Shown piece after piece: positions 1 through 10,031 of a stretch of DNA of 48,238 nt. Position 1 is the first letter of the stretch; each line of letters opens with the position of its first letter. The DNA is taken from NCBI GenBank assembly GCA_015039365.1, contig WION01000400.1, positions 1 to 48,238 of the forward strand, in the 5' to 3' direction. Origin of the DNA: Amanita rubescens. Its lineage: Eukaryota > Basidiomycota > Agaricomycetes > Agaricales > Amanitaceae. Under the pieces are notes generated by a model, which had not been told where the DNA came from, searched no databases, and worked only from the letters and a program-made list of their open reading frames with translations. The position numbers were made by a program, and so were the translations under genes.

Positions 1-614
1 CTACAATGTCAGGTTCGATTACCTGCCCTGTAACATCCCTTTCGTACGTTATTACTTAGCGCCTACCTGGACCTACCATGCACAGTTTAAAGTTAGAATC
101 GGCGTTGCCAAACTCAAGCCGTCCCTGGATCGACTACGCAGCAGACTAATTCCTACTAATTCCCCTGTTTCAAAAATTTTCGGCCACTAACTGAGACTGC
201 GGTATTGATGTCCCTCCCGTCTTGCTCCATTCGACTTACTAAACGATTTGCCAACGGAGTTCGCTCCGTTATTCATTCTTCACATGCGTCGCGCGTCATC
301 GCGTCATCATTTACATCAGAGCGTGTTAGGGCACGGTAAGTGGCGTTTCTGCAGACCAACAAGAATCGAAAACACTGCTCAAGAAGGAGTGTCAGGTTCG
401 ATGGCGCGTTAAAGCTCCGTAAGGCCCGTCACGGTGATGTCACGATGATCGGGGTCTTCAAGGCGCTGTTGCTAGTTAGAATGGACGCGACCATATTGTG
501 CACTATTCCTAGGCCGGTACCACCTATTCGGTTCAGGTCCCTCAGGATGACCTTGAAAATTTTCACCGACTCGCAGGTGATGTCCGTTTATTCCGTTCAG
601 TTCTAATTCGTTCA
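1..614. other. Left edge without a supported gene
   Basis: Short reading frames only, none with a recognisable domain or intron pattern. The last part probably carries the promoter and 5' UTR of the F-box gene that follows. Confidence 0.4.
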
Positions 615-2087
615 TTGTTGTTCAACAGAACTTTGCGTATCCAAAGTCGACACCCATACCATCCGCTGCCCAACCTCGCCAGCCGCATTGACAAAATGAA
701 TCCCGCCTCCATGGTACCTGCGGAAGTCCTAGGCAAGATTTTCCATCTCCTGTGCGACGAACCCATCGACGTTGGTCCTCATATATTTGGGATTAACAAT
801 AATTTTCCTTGGGCCCTTGGCTGCGTCTGTCGGCAGTGGAGGTGCGGATTCATTTCATACCCGCCGATTTGGACATCCATTAGATTCTCTGATGTGTGCG
901 TTGTTATCGGGGACCAAGGCATCGAAGTTGCCCGTCGTATTGCTATTTACCTGGAACGTTCTCGCGAACTACCTCTTGACATCGATGTCTGTGTTTCTTT
1001 CGACGCTAGTGTCCCAGCGTTGAGGCTTTTTCTGGCGTGTGCATATCGGTGGCGGACCGCTCGAATATCCATCCGGCAAGAAGAATTGATGAACGAGTTA
1101 TTCGCATGCAAGGGGAATATGCCCCTTCTCGAATCGCTGGAAGTTTGTGCACCACGCCTTGTAACCGGTTACCTCGGCGATGACGAAGACCCCATCGACT
1201 ATAGCCGCGATATTCAGGTCGGCGAATATGACGTATTTGAAATCGCACCCCAAGTCCACACAATCAAGCTCGAGTGTGGAGATACCATTATAAGATGGGC
1301 TCTCCCTTGGTCACAGCTCACCAAGCTGCATGTGATCATGAGCACGTTATTTGACGTGCCGGCTTTGTTGCAGGAGCTTCAAAGTGTCGAAGAACTTCTG
1401 TTCGAATTTTCAGGGGTCGAGTACCAAATTACAGAGAACCTCGGCTTGTTTGATGGTTTCTCTGTGCGACTTGAGCACCTCCGTGTCCTTCAAGTTCCCT
1501 TCCCGATGATCCTCTCATGGATTGAAGCGCCTTTGTTGCAGGAGCTACGTCTTGGAGACCCAAACAACCTCTTCTATCCTAGGCTGCCCCATAGAATGCA
1601 GCTCTTATCCCTCATCCACCGATCTGGACCATCTTGCCAAATTCGTCGACTCGTTCTTCGAGGCGATGACATCGTGACTGTCAACCATATCATCTCCGCA
1701 TTAGCTGATGTGGAAGAACTTCGCATATGTACGCCGGAGTATAAGCCAATAATATATGATCACTCGCCCTCGAAATACGTCTACCGCATTCTTTCGAAGC
1801 TCGCAGATCTCAATAACCACCTTTACTTACCTACACTTCGCCGAATTGCCATAGCCTTCGATCCGGAGGGAACGCACTCGGCGATGGTAAAGATGGTGTC
1901 AAGATTACTGAAATCACGGAGAGTGCGGCAGCCGACATCAACATTAGCTGTCGTACCCTTGGAAAGCGTCGCAATTCAGTTGGTTACGTCAAGTTTATCC
2001 GAAGCACAATTACCGACCGAACTTGTGGAAGCAAGGCGTAAATGGCCGCCGTTCGTTGAAGTTGGATTCAAGAGCAAATATTATTAG
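615..2087 (+). CDS. F-box-like protein with LRR-type C-terminal region
   Basis: Single-exon gene. Two in-frame starts are possible, at 615 (490 residues) and at 696 (463 residues). The second is preferred because the F-box begins immediately after it and it has A at -3. The F-box reads MVPAEVLGKIFHLL, then the CVCRQWR core and a YPPIWTSI end, matching the basidiomycete F-box-like consensus. The remainder (about residues 130-490) has Leu-rich segments such as LTKLHV, VEELLF, LQELRL and IRRLVL, as in irregular leucine-rich repeats. Such proteins normally join Skp1 in SCF ubiquitin ligases and hold a substrate through the repeats. This is a family-level inference and the substrate is unknown. 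A distantly similar architecture is found at 41099-42801. Confidence 0.82.
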   Translation: MLFNRTLRIQSRHPYHPLPNLASRIDKMNPASMVPAEVLGKIFHLLCDEPIDVGPHIFGINNNFPWALGCVCRQWRCGFISYPPIWTSIRFSDVCVVIGDQGIEVARRIAIYLERSRELPLDIDVCVSFDASVPALRLFLACAYRWRTARISIRQEELMNELFACKGNMPLLESLEVCAPRLVTGYLGDDEDPIDYSRDIQVGEYDVFEIAPQVHTIKLECGDTIIRWALPWSQLTKLHVIMSTLFDVPALLQELQSVEELLFEFSGVEYQITENLGLFDGFSVRLEHLRVLQVPFPMILSWIEAPLLQELRLGDPNNLFYPRLPHRMQLLSLIHRSGPSCQIRRLVLRGDDIVTVNHIISALADVEELRICTPEYKPIIYDHSPSKYVYRILSKLADLNNHLYLPTLRRIAIAFDPEGTHSAMVKMVSRLLKSRRVRQPTSTLAVVPLESVAIQLVTSSLSEAQLPTELVEARRKWPPFVEVGFKSKYY

Positions 2088-2750
2088 TGGCGTCGCCAGT
2101 TTCTTGATTTCTTCGTATTCCCGCTGATTTCGTATTAGTCTTCTTGAATCTGATATCCCCCACTGTTCTTCCTCGGGTTTTCGTTTTCCAACCCGTTTAC
2201 TACTCGCTTTACTTTATCTTCACTATGTTATTAACCACTTAAGTTCAATCACAAGTATACTAATTACTAAAACATACTTTTGTCTGTGTAGACTATGTCA
2301 CGGCCCACGGGCTTGTGGAACAATGTCAAAGTTTACTATACACATTACAATTTGTATCTATGTTTATGTATCATTCGCAGTCAACCATCTAAGGTGTCCA
2401 CTGGAGTCTGCGGTGATGGGGTCCCTTGACAATATTCACAACTACTCCCTCGGGCAATAGATGGGATTGTGGGCAGTGCTGGTATACTCAACTTGGATTC
2501 TTCGCGAACTTCGCCACTGATTAGAGCCTCAGATTGCGAATTCTGAGATTCTGAGGACGCAATTTCCGATCTCACTCGGCATTTCGGCTAGACCAAACTT
2601 TGATGGAATCTGATTCTGAGGACCTCAAACGCCTCAGGTCCTTACGATATTCAATGGCAGATTCCTGTTTATACTCACCGCTCAGAACTATAAATATACT
2701 AATATAACATGCGATGACAGTGCCAAGTACGTTGCTTTCCTACCTTCAAT
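2088..2750. other. Intergenic region, F-box gene to hemerythrin-like gene
   Basis: No supported gene. A 64-codon frame on the minus strand (2381-2575), rich in Ser and Glu, has no upstream exon I can join to it. The final ~60 bases (AACTATAAATATACTAATATAAC, interrupted here only as a description of an A+T-rich stretch near 2685-2708) could hold the promoter of the hemerythrin-like gene. Confidence 0.3.
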
Positions 2751-3713
2751 ATGCCTTACCCATACCAACTCATCAGTGCGTGTCGTGACCTTCGCTCCTT
2801 GTATGCGCTAAAGGTGCCCCTTGACAGAGCTACCGCCGGGAGACTGGAAGAACGTTTATGAGTCACAAGCACTGTGAGTTGATGTTGCATGACGGGAGAG
2901 CGCTATTGATGCAATGTGGGCGCAGTACCATGGGTGCCGCGCACAATACCTTTATTCAAGGTCTAAACGCCATAATCAGACATGCGCTCAACATTACGGA
3001 AGATAAAGTACAACCGTTCATGATATTTGCTTTAACTGCGGTACGTCGACGCACGGATTTGGGACTCGAATACGTATGTCATACATAAGCACAGCTGTCG
3101 ACTCTACACCACCACCACAATGTAGAGGAGACGTTTGTGTTTCCTCGCTATGAAGAGAAGTTTGGCAAAGGGACTATGCAAATCAACGTAGAGCAACACG
3201 AACTATTCATTCCCAAAGTTGATGAATTGGAGCGATACATGAAAGATGTTCAAGAAGGAAAGGAAAAGTATGACGGCCAGCGCATCATTGATACGATCGA
3301 GTCATTCGGCGATATCATGGTGCAACACTTGACAGACGTAGGTTATTTTATTACGTTGTGGTTATGATTCATTATAGCATCCCCCCTCAGGAGTTGGAAA
3401 CGCTTAATGCGGATCGTATGCGCGCTCACTTTACCGAAAAGGAGCTGAAGCAGATGGACAGCGATTTTATGAAAATTGTACTCGCGGAGATCGACTTTTA
3501 CAAGAACCTTCCAATGGGTTTGGTCTGCATGGATCCAAACAATTCATGGTAAGCGTGGCACATCTCCGGGGATTACATCTTTCTCATTAGCGTAGGTTTC
3601 CACCTCTTCCACTGCCCGTCAAGTGGGCTGCTCGATTGTGGTTTTCGTGGAGGTACAGGGAAGCATGGGAGTTTGGTCCCGTTGATTTTTATGGAAATCC
3701 TCGAAATACATGA
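2751..3713 (+). CDS. Hemerythrin-like (HHE) domain protein
   Basis: Six exons, read by hand: 2751-2775, 2828-2873, 2926-3040, 3095-3337, 3391-3548, 3596-3713. All five introns are 47-54 nt with GT-AG ends and the joined frame is 234 codons. The start MPYPYQLI is followed by the helix AAHNTFIQGLNAIIRHA, then HHHHNVEETFVFPRYEEK and later VEQHELF and MVQHLTD. These supply the His and Glu residues expected of the four-helix di-iron hemerythrin/HHE cation-binding fold. The C-terminal part (KWAARLWFSWRYREAWEF, ending NPRNT) is the extension typical of basidiomycete members. Proteins of this fold bind non-haem iron and oxygen or handle oxidative stress; the exact role here is not known. No signal peptide is visible. 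An inverted partial copy lies just downstream. Confidence 0.87.
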
Positions 3714-3780
3714 TTGTATACACGTTACTGTAATGACCCGAAGGCAACCACTTTCCGCATGAATACATAAGTATCTCTTA

Positions 3781-3997
3781 AAGATCGCTATCAGTCTGCT
3801 TCAGCCCCTTTTCGGTGAAGTGAGCGCAGATACGATCCGCATTCAGCGTTTCCGGGACGCTATATATAATGGATCGTAACCGCCAACGTAATAAAATAGC
3901 CTACATCCGTCAAGCTTGCACCATGAATCGCCGAATGACTCAATCATGTCAATGATGCGCTGGCCGTCATACTTTTCCTGTAACTTTGGGAATGAAG
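3781..3997 (-). pseudogene. Inverted partial copy of the hemerythrin-like gene
   Basis: Read on the minus strand this segment matches the gene at 2751-3713 from about 3200 to 3470, including the intron between exons 4 and 5. About 35 bases of exon 4 (near 3221-3260) are missing and many substitutions are present. It has neither the N-terminal half nor the C-terminal exon, so it cannot make a working protein. Keeping the intron shows it arose by DNA-level duplication and inversion, not from a spliced transcript. Confidence 0.85.
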
Positions 3998-4079
3998 TCA
4001 GGCTACACCATGTCTAGAACTTTTGAGGCTCCAAGAAGAACTAAGGACGTGTAAACGTTGAAAGCAAACGCTGGGAAGG

Positions 4080-4087
4080 TATAAATA
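4080..4087 (+). promoter_or_regulatory. TATA box of the deleted sHSP copy
   Basis: TATAAATA in the context CTGGGAAGGTATAAATAC, nearly the same as the contexts at 5163 and 34644. An imperfect heat-shock element (TCTAGAACTTTTGAG) lies at 4013-4027, so the regulatory region survives although the gene is broken. Confidence 0.65.
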
Positions 4088-4142
4088 CCCAGAGAAAAAT
4101 CAAAATTCACCTCTCGAGCTGCAGAGCCTTCTAGCACTCAAC

Positions 4143-4284
4143 ATGTCCAACTACGTTTTCTACGACCCCTCCGTCGACTTTAAGGAGGCCTGAAGTCAAA
4201 GCCTCGGTGGACAATGGAGCTTCGACTGTCACATTCCCGAAGACGACTCCTGAGATGGCGCCGAAGAGGGTAGAGATTGCGTAA
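4143..4284 (+). pseudogene. Internally deleted small heat-shock protein (Hsp20) copy
   Basis: The start encodes MSNYVFYDPSVDF, like the first residues of the intact copy at 34721. The sequence then jumps directly to the last exon (EVKASVDNG, then TFPKTTPEMAPKRVEIA) in a different frame, meeting a stop 16 codons in. The rest of exon 1, both introns and exon 2, which encodes most of the alpha-crystallin domain, are missing. TATA box, 5' leader and 3' flank are kept. The copy is a relic of a duplicated unit. Confidence 0.88.
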
Positions 4285-5086
4285 TATGCTACTAGCACTA
4301 TCGGCCCGGGGTGACGGTGATTTGTGTAGTAGTTGAGTCAGAGAATTGAATTATTGTGTAAATCATGTTCGGCGTTGACGTTGAGGTATTGCAATAAAAG
4401 ATGACGCGTACAGTCGACGCGTACTACTAGTACTAGCCGAAGACGGGCAGCGGACGTCTCGACTACGGATGATCCGTCAGCAACACATATTATAGCATTG
4501 CCGATAACACGAGAATGTATGGGGTTCAGAGTCAGGATCCAAGCCAAGAAAAGGGAAGGTTTTGTAAGCGACGTAGTACGAGTCAAATGCCCACGTTGTC
4601 TTGCAGCCAATGCACAACGTTCTTTGCGCATCATCCAAAACATTGTAATTACTTCACTAGCATAGATTATGATACATGTCAGCGTCAGGAAAGTAAAAAA
4701 ATCAAAAACTGTTCAAGATATAATAAAAAAAACGAATATCAAGATGATCTAACATGCAGAGATGGGGTAGTCACGTTTGGTGATCTTCACGTTGAGTGGA
4801 TTGACCTTTGGGATAGGCATTTTTCAAATATGACGGACCACATAGTACGTACGGGATTGAAACTGTGGGTGCGAGCTAAAACTTGATGCTAGAAGCTTTG
4901 TCATTCAATGTTGTGTTTAGAGTACTTGTCGTGTGAAGACGAGCCCAGTTGCATTCAGTAGTTATCTCTTTGGTCGGCTCAGTGTTTAATTTCCTCTCTC
5001 GTTTCCTAATATCCGGGCTTTGTAAAGGGCCATAACTGAGGGTAGCACAGCTGATCGAGTCATCCAGAGCTACGAGTCACAACCAT
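4285..5086. other. Spacer between sHSP units, duplicated flank
   Basis: A 123-codon plus-strand frame (4515-4886) is open here, but its DNA is simply the duplicated 3' flank of an sHSP unit. Pieces at 4486-4505, 4655-4750 and 4765-4830 reappear at 35413, 35630 and 34405 with stops in the equivalent frame. I see no gene. Confidence 0.6.
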
Positions 5087-5099
5087 TTCTAGAACTTTC
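5087..5099 (+). promoter_or_regulatory. Heat-shock element (three pentamers)
   Basis: TTCTAGAACTTTC is a perfect alternating TTCnnGAAnnTTC array, the binding site of a trimeric heat-shock factor. It lies 64 bases upstream of the TATA box of the sHSP gene at 5248. Confidence 0.8.
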
Positions 5100-5162
5100 G
5101 AGGGCCAACAAGGGGCGACGCGTAAGACGACGCGTAAGCGTTAAAGGCAGACGCTGGAAAGG

Positions 5163-5170
5163 TATAAATA
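5163..5170 (+). promoter_or_regulatory. TATA box of the sHSP gene at 5248
   Basis: TATAAATA, 78 bases before the start codon, in the same GCTGG-AAGG context as the TATA boxes of the other copies. Confidence 0.75.
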
Positions 5171-5247
5171 CCAGGAATTCAGCCCAGAGAATATCAGAAT
5201 TCACCTCTCTAGCCACAAAGCCTTAGAACTCTCTCATCAAAGCTAAC

Positions 5248-5817
5248 ATGTCCACCTACGTCTTGTACGATCCCCTCGTTGAGTTTGACCGTTTCTTCAA
5301 CGAGGCCTTGTCCTCGCGATGCCACGGCGGCGCCTCTCAGCGTCGTCGTGACCGTGTCGATAATACCGTCAGTGAAATAAAGCCAAGGTATGACTCCATA
5401 TTTCTCCCAGGACGGAACAAGGTAGTTGACAATTTTCATAGAATGGATTTGCACGAGGATACGGAGAAGAACACGGTGACAGCCACATTCGAGTTGCCAG
5501 GTGTATCCAAGGAGAATGTCAACATTGATGTTCATAACGGCCGCTTGATTATCGCTGCAGAAAGTAAGATCTCTTCCGAACACGATGAGAATGGTTATGC
5601 CGTACGTGAGAGACGATATGGCAAGTTCTCTCGAACTCTACAGCTTCCTCAGGGAGTCAAGGTACGCGATTCTGGTCATCGCTTAAAGCCAAGTGCATTA
5701 CTGAACGTTACGAAACAGGAAAGCGAAGTTATAGCATCGATGGACAACGGTGTTTTGATAGTCACATTCCCGAAGACGACTCCTGAGATGGCACCGAAGA
5801 AAGTTCAGATTGCGTAG
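5248..5817 (+). CDS. Small heat-shock protein, Hsp20/alpha-crystallin family
   Basis: Exons 5248-5387, 5442-5661 and 5719-5817 give 152 residues. The second intron (57 nt) stays open in frame, so an unspliced reading looks continuous; the splice sites match those of three paralogues in this window, whose middle exons are all exactly 220 bases. The N-terminal arm (MSTYVLYDPLVEFDRFFNEA) is followed by the alpha-crystallin domain from MDLHED through FELPGVSKENVNI and YAVRERRYGKFSRTLQLP, and by the closing motif ASMDNGVLIVTFPK. The C-terminus is APKKVQIA. Proteins of this family form oligomers that hold unfolding proteins without ATP. A perfect heat-shock element and TATA box imply heat induction. 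Confidence 0.93.
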   Translation: MSTYVLYDPLVEFDRFFNEALSSRCHGGASQRRRDRVDNTVSEIKPRYDSIFLPGRNKVVDNFHRMDLHEDTEKNTVTATFELPGVSKENVNIDVHNGRLIIAAESKISSEHDENGYAVRERRYGKFSRTLQLPQGVKVRDSGHRLKPSALLNVTKQESEVIASMDNGVLIVTFPKTTPEMAPKKVQIA

Positions 5818-6273
5818 ATTCTGCCATTAGTGATAGACATCGGCGAGGGACCGTACTTGTATGATTTACGTTATAACTTGGATATTTGTAATCGCTAGGC
5901 AGAGAATCGATTGTGCAAATCGTTTTCAGCATTGTTGTGTTGCGATAAACATTAAAAAAAAAAGCTGACGCGTACAGTCAACGCGGAATTGGCAGGAGCG
6001 GAGGTGCTGAGTCATTCAGAGTACAATCAGTCAGCAGTCCATATAATGGCACTGCCAATGGCAACAGCGTCAGCCTGGTTGGTCTGGCTAGAAGGTGAGC
6101 GCTTTGAACGCTGCGTGGAGTTTTCTAGATGGTTCGGGAATCGGCCCGGCCTGTCACCGGCACCGGTAGTGTACTATTTTTGCCATCCTCACAACGTAAT
6201 CTTCAATTATCTTAAAACCCGCGTCGTGCTCTCAACCCATTCTCCAGAAAAGGACCTTATAGAGTGAAACGGT
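5818..6273. other. Downstream flank of the sHSP unit
   Basis: Open plus-strand frames between 5989 and 6267 show no domain. The stretch near 6039-6055 repeats the sHSP 3' flank seen at 4490 and 35415. No gene is supported. Confidence 0.45.
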
Positions 6274-6740
6274 ATGACTCGCATCCAAACTCCAATCACC
6301 GAATTCTTCGGGATCTGGCACCCGGGCATACAAATAGAGACTACATGCTTATATTCAGCATGAATGTTGCTTTGGGTCATGAGCTGGTGGCTCCTGTGAC
6401 GAATGCTGGGGGTCTTGGAGCTATTCGGTTAGGATATTTACCAAAGTTGCTACGCGAACAGGTCAGCATTTGGTCAATGTTCTTGGGACATCACGACGTC
6501 GTTGTAATACATAACATTATGTTAACAGATACGAGCAGCTAAGGCAGCTTTAAGAACGGGCCGTTTGGCGTAGATCTTGCCCCCTTCAAGTCGGCGGCAG
6601 CGCGCGGAAGACTAATGGCTTTGGCTTCTTTTATTAAAGTTCTTGTAGGAGATCAAGTTCAAATATAAGAATAGCATTCAGCGAGAAGCACGGCCACATC
6701 TCGGTTGACCATGCGCCATTCTACGGTCCTGGAGCGAAAA
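6274..6740 (+). pseudogene. Nitronate monooxygenase relic (left arm)
   Basis: The start MTRIQTPITEFFGI and, in another frame, NVALGHELVAPVTNAGGLGA followed by GYLPKLLREQV are the N-terminus and FMN/nitronate-site region of fungal nitronate monooxygenases (2-nitropropane dioxygenases). A frameshift separates the two parts near 6360. Further on, GPFGVDLAP follows, where the family has GVDLALPQVGGSA, and then the frame is lost. The rest of the enzyme is absent. The segment from 6411 on is part of the left arm of the large inverted repeat. Confidence 0.72.
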
Positions 6741-9697
6741 ACACAAAATACATGAACAAATTGTCAGATTTGCTTTACCGTAAGTTGTTTACGCTCTGCT
6801 CGATGGGCCATCCAGATTCCAGACCACGTGGTTGATCAGTCGCTTTACAACTTAACGGCCGCTCCCCAATCACACATCTTGCCTGCGTCCCTTTATTATA
6901 AATCCACACGGTCTACAACTCCGCCGTGCCACCATCATCTTAGCTTCCTTCAAATCCTTCAAATCCTGCCGCCTCCCAATCTGACTTTTTCCTGTTATTT
7001 TTGCCCCTTTAGGAAAGTGCGCGACCTCGCCCTTTGTCCTTGCGAAGCCACAGTAAACCACTTGATAAATAGTATAAGTAAACCCCCGCCACTTTGAAAC
7101 AATGTCCTCCGAGACTTCAGGATCCGATTTTCACTCCTGCTCCTCCTGTTCATACAACAGCGACTATTATAGTGACTATTGCAGTGAGTCGCTTAGATTC
7201 GCCGATTCTCGCTCATACTTACGGAATGAGATTAGGTAGTTGTTCCATGAATTCGACACCTCACAGACGCGGCGTATCCGATGCCGGGTATACCGTCAAT
7301 GACATGAGAGCCGAGCTCCAAAGGGATGTATCGGAAAGAATCGCCGACGAGAAGTTGAACATTTATGCCTTCCTCCGTCACGTCTGGGGTTTGAGTGAAC
7401 AAGCTCTGGACAAGATTCACAACGCGGCGGAAACTCTGAAATCGTCATTGCCAACAGATCTCGTTCAGGCGTATAAGGCCGCTTTCGACCATGAGCCAAA
7501 GGCTTATCGGCCCTTCTTGGATATCTCAAAGCACCTCATTGAGGAGCTTGGAAAGATTGGACTTCCCGTGCTGGACTCGTTTGATCGCTTCCAAACGTCC
7601 AGTGGCGGTTGGCCCATAAATAATGGACACAATCTGCGCAAGCCGGACGTCGTCGTCTCTTTTGAACCCACGGAGATCACATGGAGCAATGTCATTGCAC
7701 CATTCGAATTCAAGATTCGCGATAAAAGCGCGAGGGGACGAAAATCTCATGGACGGGTCCTTCCCGAAGGGTCAATTCCAGCGTCGTCCAGAAAGAACCT
7801 CTTTCACGCAGAAAGTGCGCCCGTTAGCCACTCTCGACGCCTGCTTTTCGATGAAAGCGTACTACGCGACACTCGCGGTGGTGCCACCAGTCGCGATCAG
7901 CCGGGAAGGTCTGGTGTTACCCCTAGTGTATCGTGCGCATCCTCATCGATGCCACCGGGCAGTCAGACAGTGGGAGCCGAGCTAAACAACGCCGTTGAGG
8001 GCGGCATCCAGTTTGAATTCCGATCGCGTCAAGCCAAGGCACAAGTTGGCGAAAAATCCACAACATCAAAGAAGAGGAGTTCCCCGAAGCCTCCTCGTTC
8101 CAGGGCTTCTTCTACGTCGTCCGCCAGAGTCAACCTCAATCGTAAATCTAAGCCTGAGCCAATCGAGCCACAATTATCCAGCTCTATGAAGCGGAAAGCT
8201 GACGATACCCTTGTCTCCGTCCCACGCAAGCGTCAAAACAAGAAACCTTCCCTTAACCGAGACCACATGCAGTTGGCTCGCTATGCCTTAGAATGCATGG
8301 CCGCTGCTAGCCGTCATTACGTCACAGGCGTTCTTGTCGATCGCTTCAACATTTCTTTGTGGTATTACGATCGCGCTACCGTGGCTCACACCGTCCTGTT
8401 CGACTTTGAGGAAGAACCACACTTGTTGGCAATGGTATTATATGCTCTTTGTGAATGCACCCCGCGCCAGGCCGGGTTTGACCCGTTCATCATCCCTGCA
8501 TCCGAGCCGTGCCCATCGGATGTCGACCAACTGTTCGAAACAGCAATAAGCGCAAAACAGTCCAAAGGCGATCAAGTCGTCCTTGTATTGGGCGATCAAA
8601 CGATCAAAAGCTTCGGGATAACAGGCGATAGGCTCTTCGCAAATAGAGGCTTACTTGGACGCGGGACGAATGTTTTTCCTGTAGAAGAGATCGGCGGAAA
8701 CGAGGACGACGAAAACGCGGACCTTGTTCTCAAGCTGATATGGCCGGACAACCGGAGAAAGAGAGAAGCGGACGTGATACATCAGCTTCGCGAAGCCATC
8801 CCTGATATGGCTCAACACTTACCGAATGTGCTGTGTTCCGCCGACATGACTGCGGAACAAATTCGTCTGCCGAGTCACTCCCTAGGTATCAAAGTTATCC
8901 AAGATTTGGAGCGATGCTTCCACGCGCTTGTGATGTCTCGGTACAAGGCTTTATGGATGGTTGATAGTGTCGAGGAATTTCAAAACGTGTTCGTTGATTG
9001 TGTCGAATGTACGTTCTTTGTGCACGAATTTCCTACATTATTTTATTGATCAAGAGACACTTTAGGTCACTATGCTGCGTATCGGCGAGGGCGTGTGCTT
9101 CATCGTGATCTTAGCATCAACAATCTCATGTGCGACAAGAAGCGTACTGGCCACATCGGGGTTCTGTTAGATTGAGACCTCGCCTCGCTCATTGATGAAC
9201 TGAACGCGGTTATCCCTTCCAATGCGCAACATCGCACCGGCACGATACCCTTCATGTCAATCAGCTTATTGAAAGGAAATCCGCCTCACAAGTATTGTCA
9301 CGACCTCGAATCGTTTTTCTATATCCTCATATGGGCTACCGTCCACTTTGACCTTCGGAAGAAGCGATGCTTACCTCCAGCGCCCGCGTTCAAAAAATGG
9401 AATAATTCAGACCTATTAGAGGCTGCTCAGCCGAAGGTTAATTGTTTGGCCTTTCCCGACGAGCTTGCCCCCTTTATATTGGACGACTTCAATGACCTTT
9501 TTTTGACATGGATTAATCCGCTACGCGAGTTATTTAACGAAGCTTATAGCACCCGGGCGAACGAACTTGGACTGGAATTCAAGATGCGGGACGCTGCTGC
9601 TTGGAGTGAAGCCAGGCTGAAACGCCTAGAAAAGCAAATCACTTTCGAATCGTTTATGTCTGCTATTGGACGAAAGCCTCGCTGTGGCCTGTAGATA
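6411..9697. repeat. Left arm of a ~3.3 kb inverted repeat
   Basis: The right arm is 17342-20611 in the opposite orientation. The arms share the NMO relic, its spacer, the kinase promoter and the complete FunK1 gene with introns in identical positions. The two kinase proteins are nearly identical over ~830 residues. Homology starts inside the NMO relic and stops a few bases after the kinase stop codon. Confidence 0.92.
7102..9694 (+). pseudogene. FunK1-type protein kinase, left copy, interrupted by a stop
   Basis: Exons 7102-7183, 7236-9008 and 9066-9694 (827 codons without the stop). The start MSSETSGSDFHSC is chosen because the first intron then restores the frame, and the right copy agrees. 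The N-terminal ~480 residues include the FunK1-type segment RRGVSDAGYTVNDMRAELQ and a Ser/Arg/Lys-rich stretch. The kinase core has a Gly loop (LLGRGTNVF, ~499), the VLKLIW lysine (~527) and the catalytic loop HRDLSINN (~631). Where the right copy has DWDLA, equivalent to DFG, this copy has TGA at 9173-9175 in place of the Trp codon. The product would end at ~653, lacking the activation segment and C-lobe. The frame beyond the stop is intact, so the lesion looks recent. Readthrough or a sequencing error cannot be excluded. Confidence 0.85.
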
Positions 9698-10031
9698 TGG
9701 TAGATGTAAGCCTTAGTCTAGAATCGCCCAGATTGTAAATCGATACGATAAACTCTTTTTCACGTGAGAGGCAGGGATAAGAATGACATGAAGTATTTGG
9801 ACGATTAGGAATGCCACGATACGAAAAGATTGCCTTGTCTGAGAACATTAATATCCTAAGTGTCTTCTCACGCATTTGAATGCATCGACATCCTAGATAT
9901 CACGAGAGGAGCTAAAGTGCTTTGTCGCAGCATTCGGCGTTGACTAGACTAGTTTCCGGAGACTGTCACGGTCATTGTGAGAGACGCGCGAGTCACTTTG
10001 GCACGTGACTAAACGACGCGTTTCTTGACTT
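9698..10031. other. Intergenic, kinase to RING gene
   Basis: No gene seen. The last ~100 bases probably carry the promoter of the RING/coiled-coil gene. Confidence 0.4.

Noticed and set aside
340..606. 88-codon frame near the left edge
   Set aside because: No domain, no conserved start context and no exon to join; consistent with chance.
4515..4886. 123-codon plus-strand frame
   Set aside because: Its DNA is a copy of the sHSP 3' flank. The equivalent region at 34400-35750 has stops and indels in this frame, and no domain is visible.
9254..9694. Separate short gene after the left kinase stop
   Set aside because: It is the kinase C-lobe, continuous in frame with the upstream exon apart from the TGA; the right copy shows it as part of one protein.
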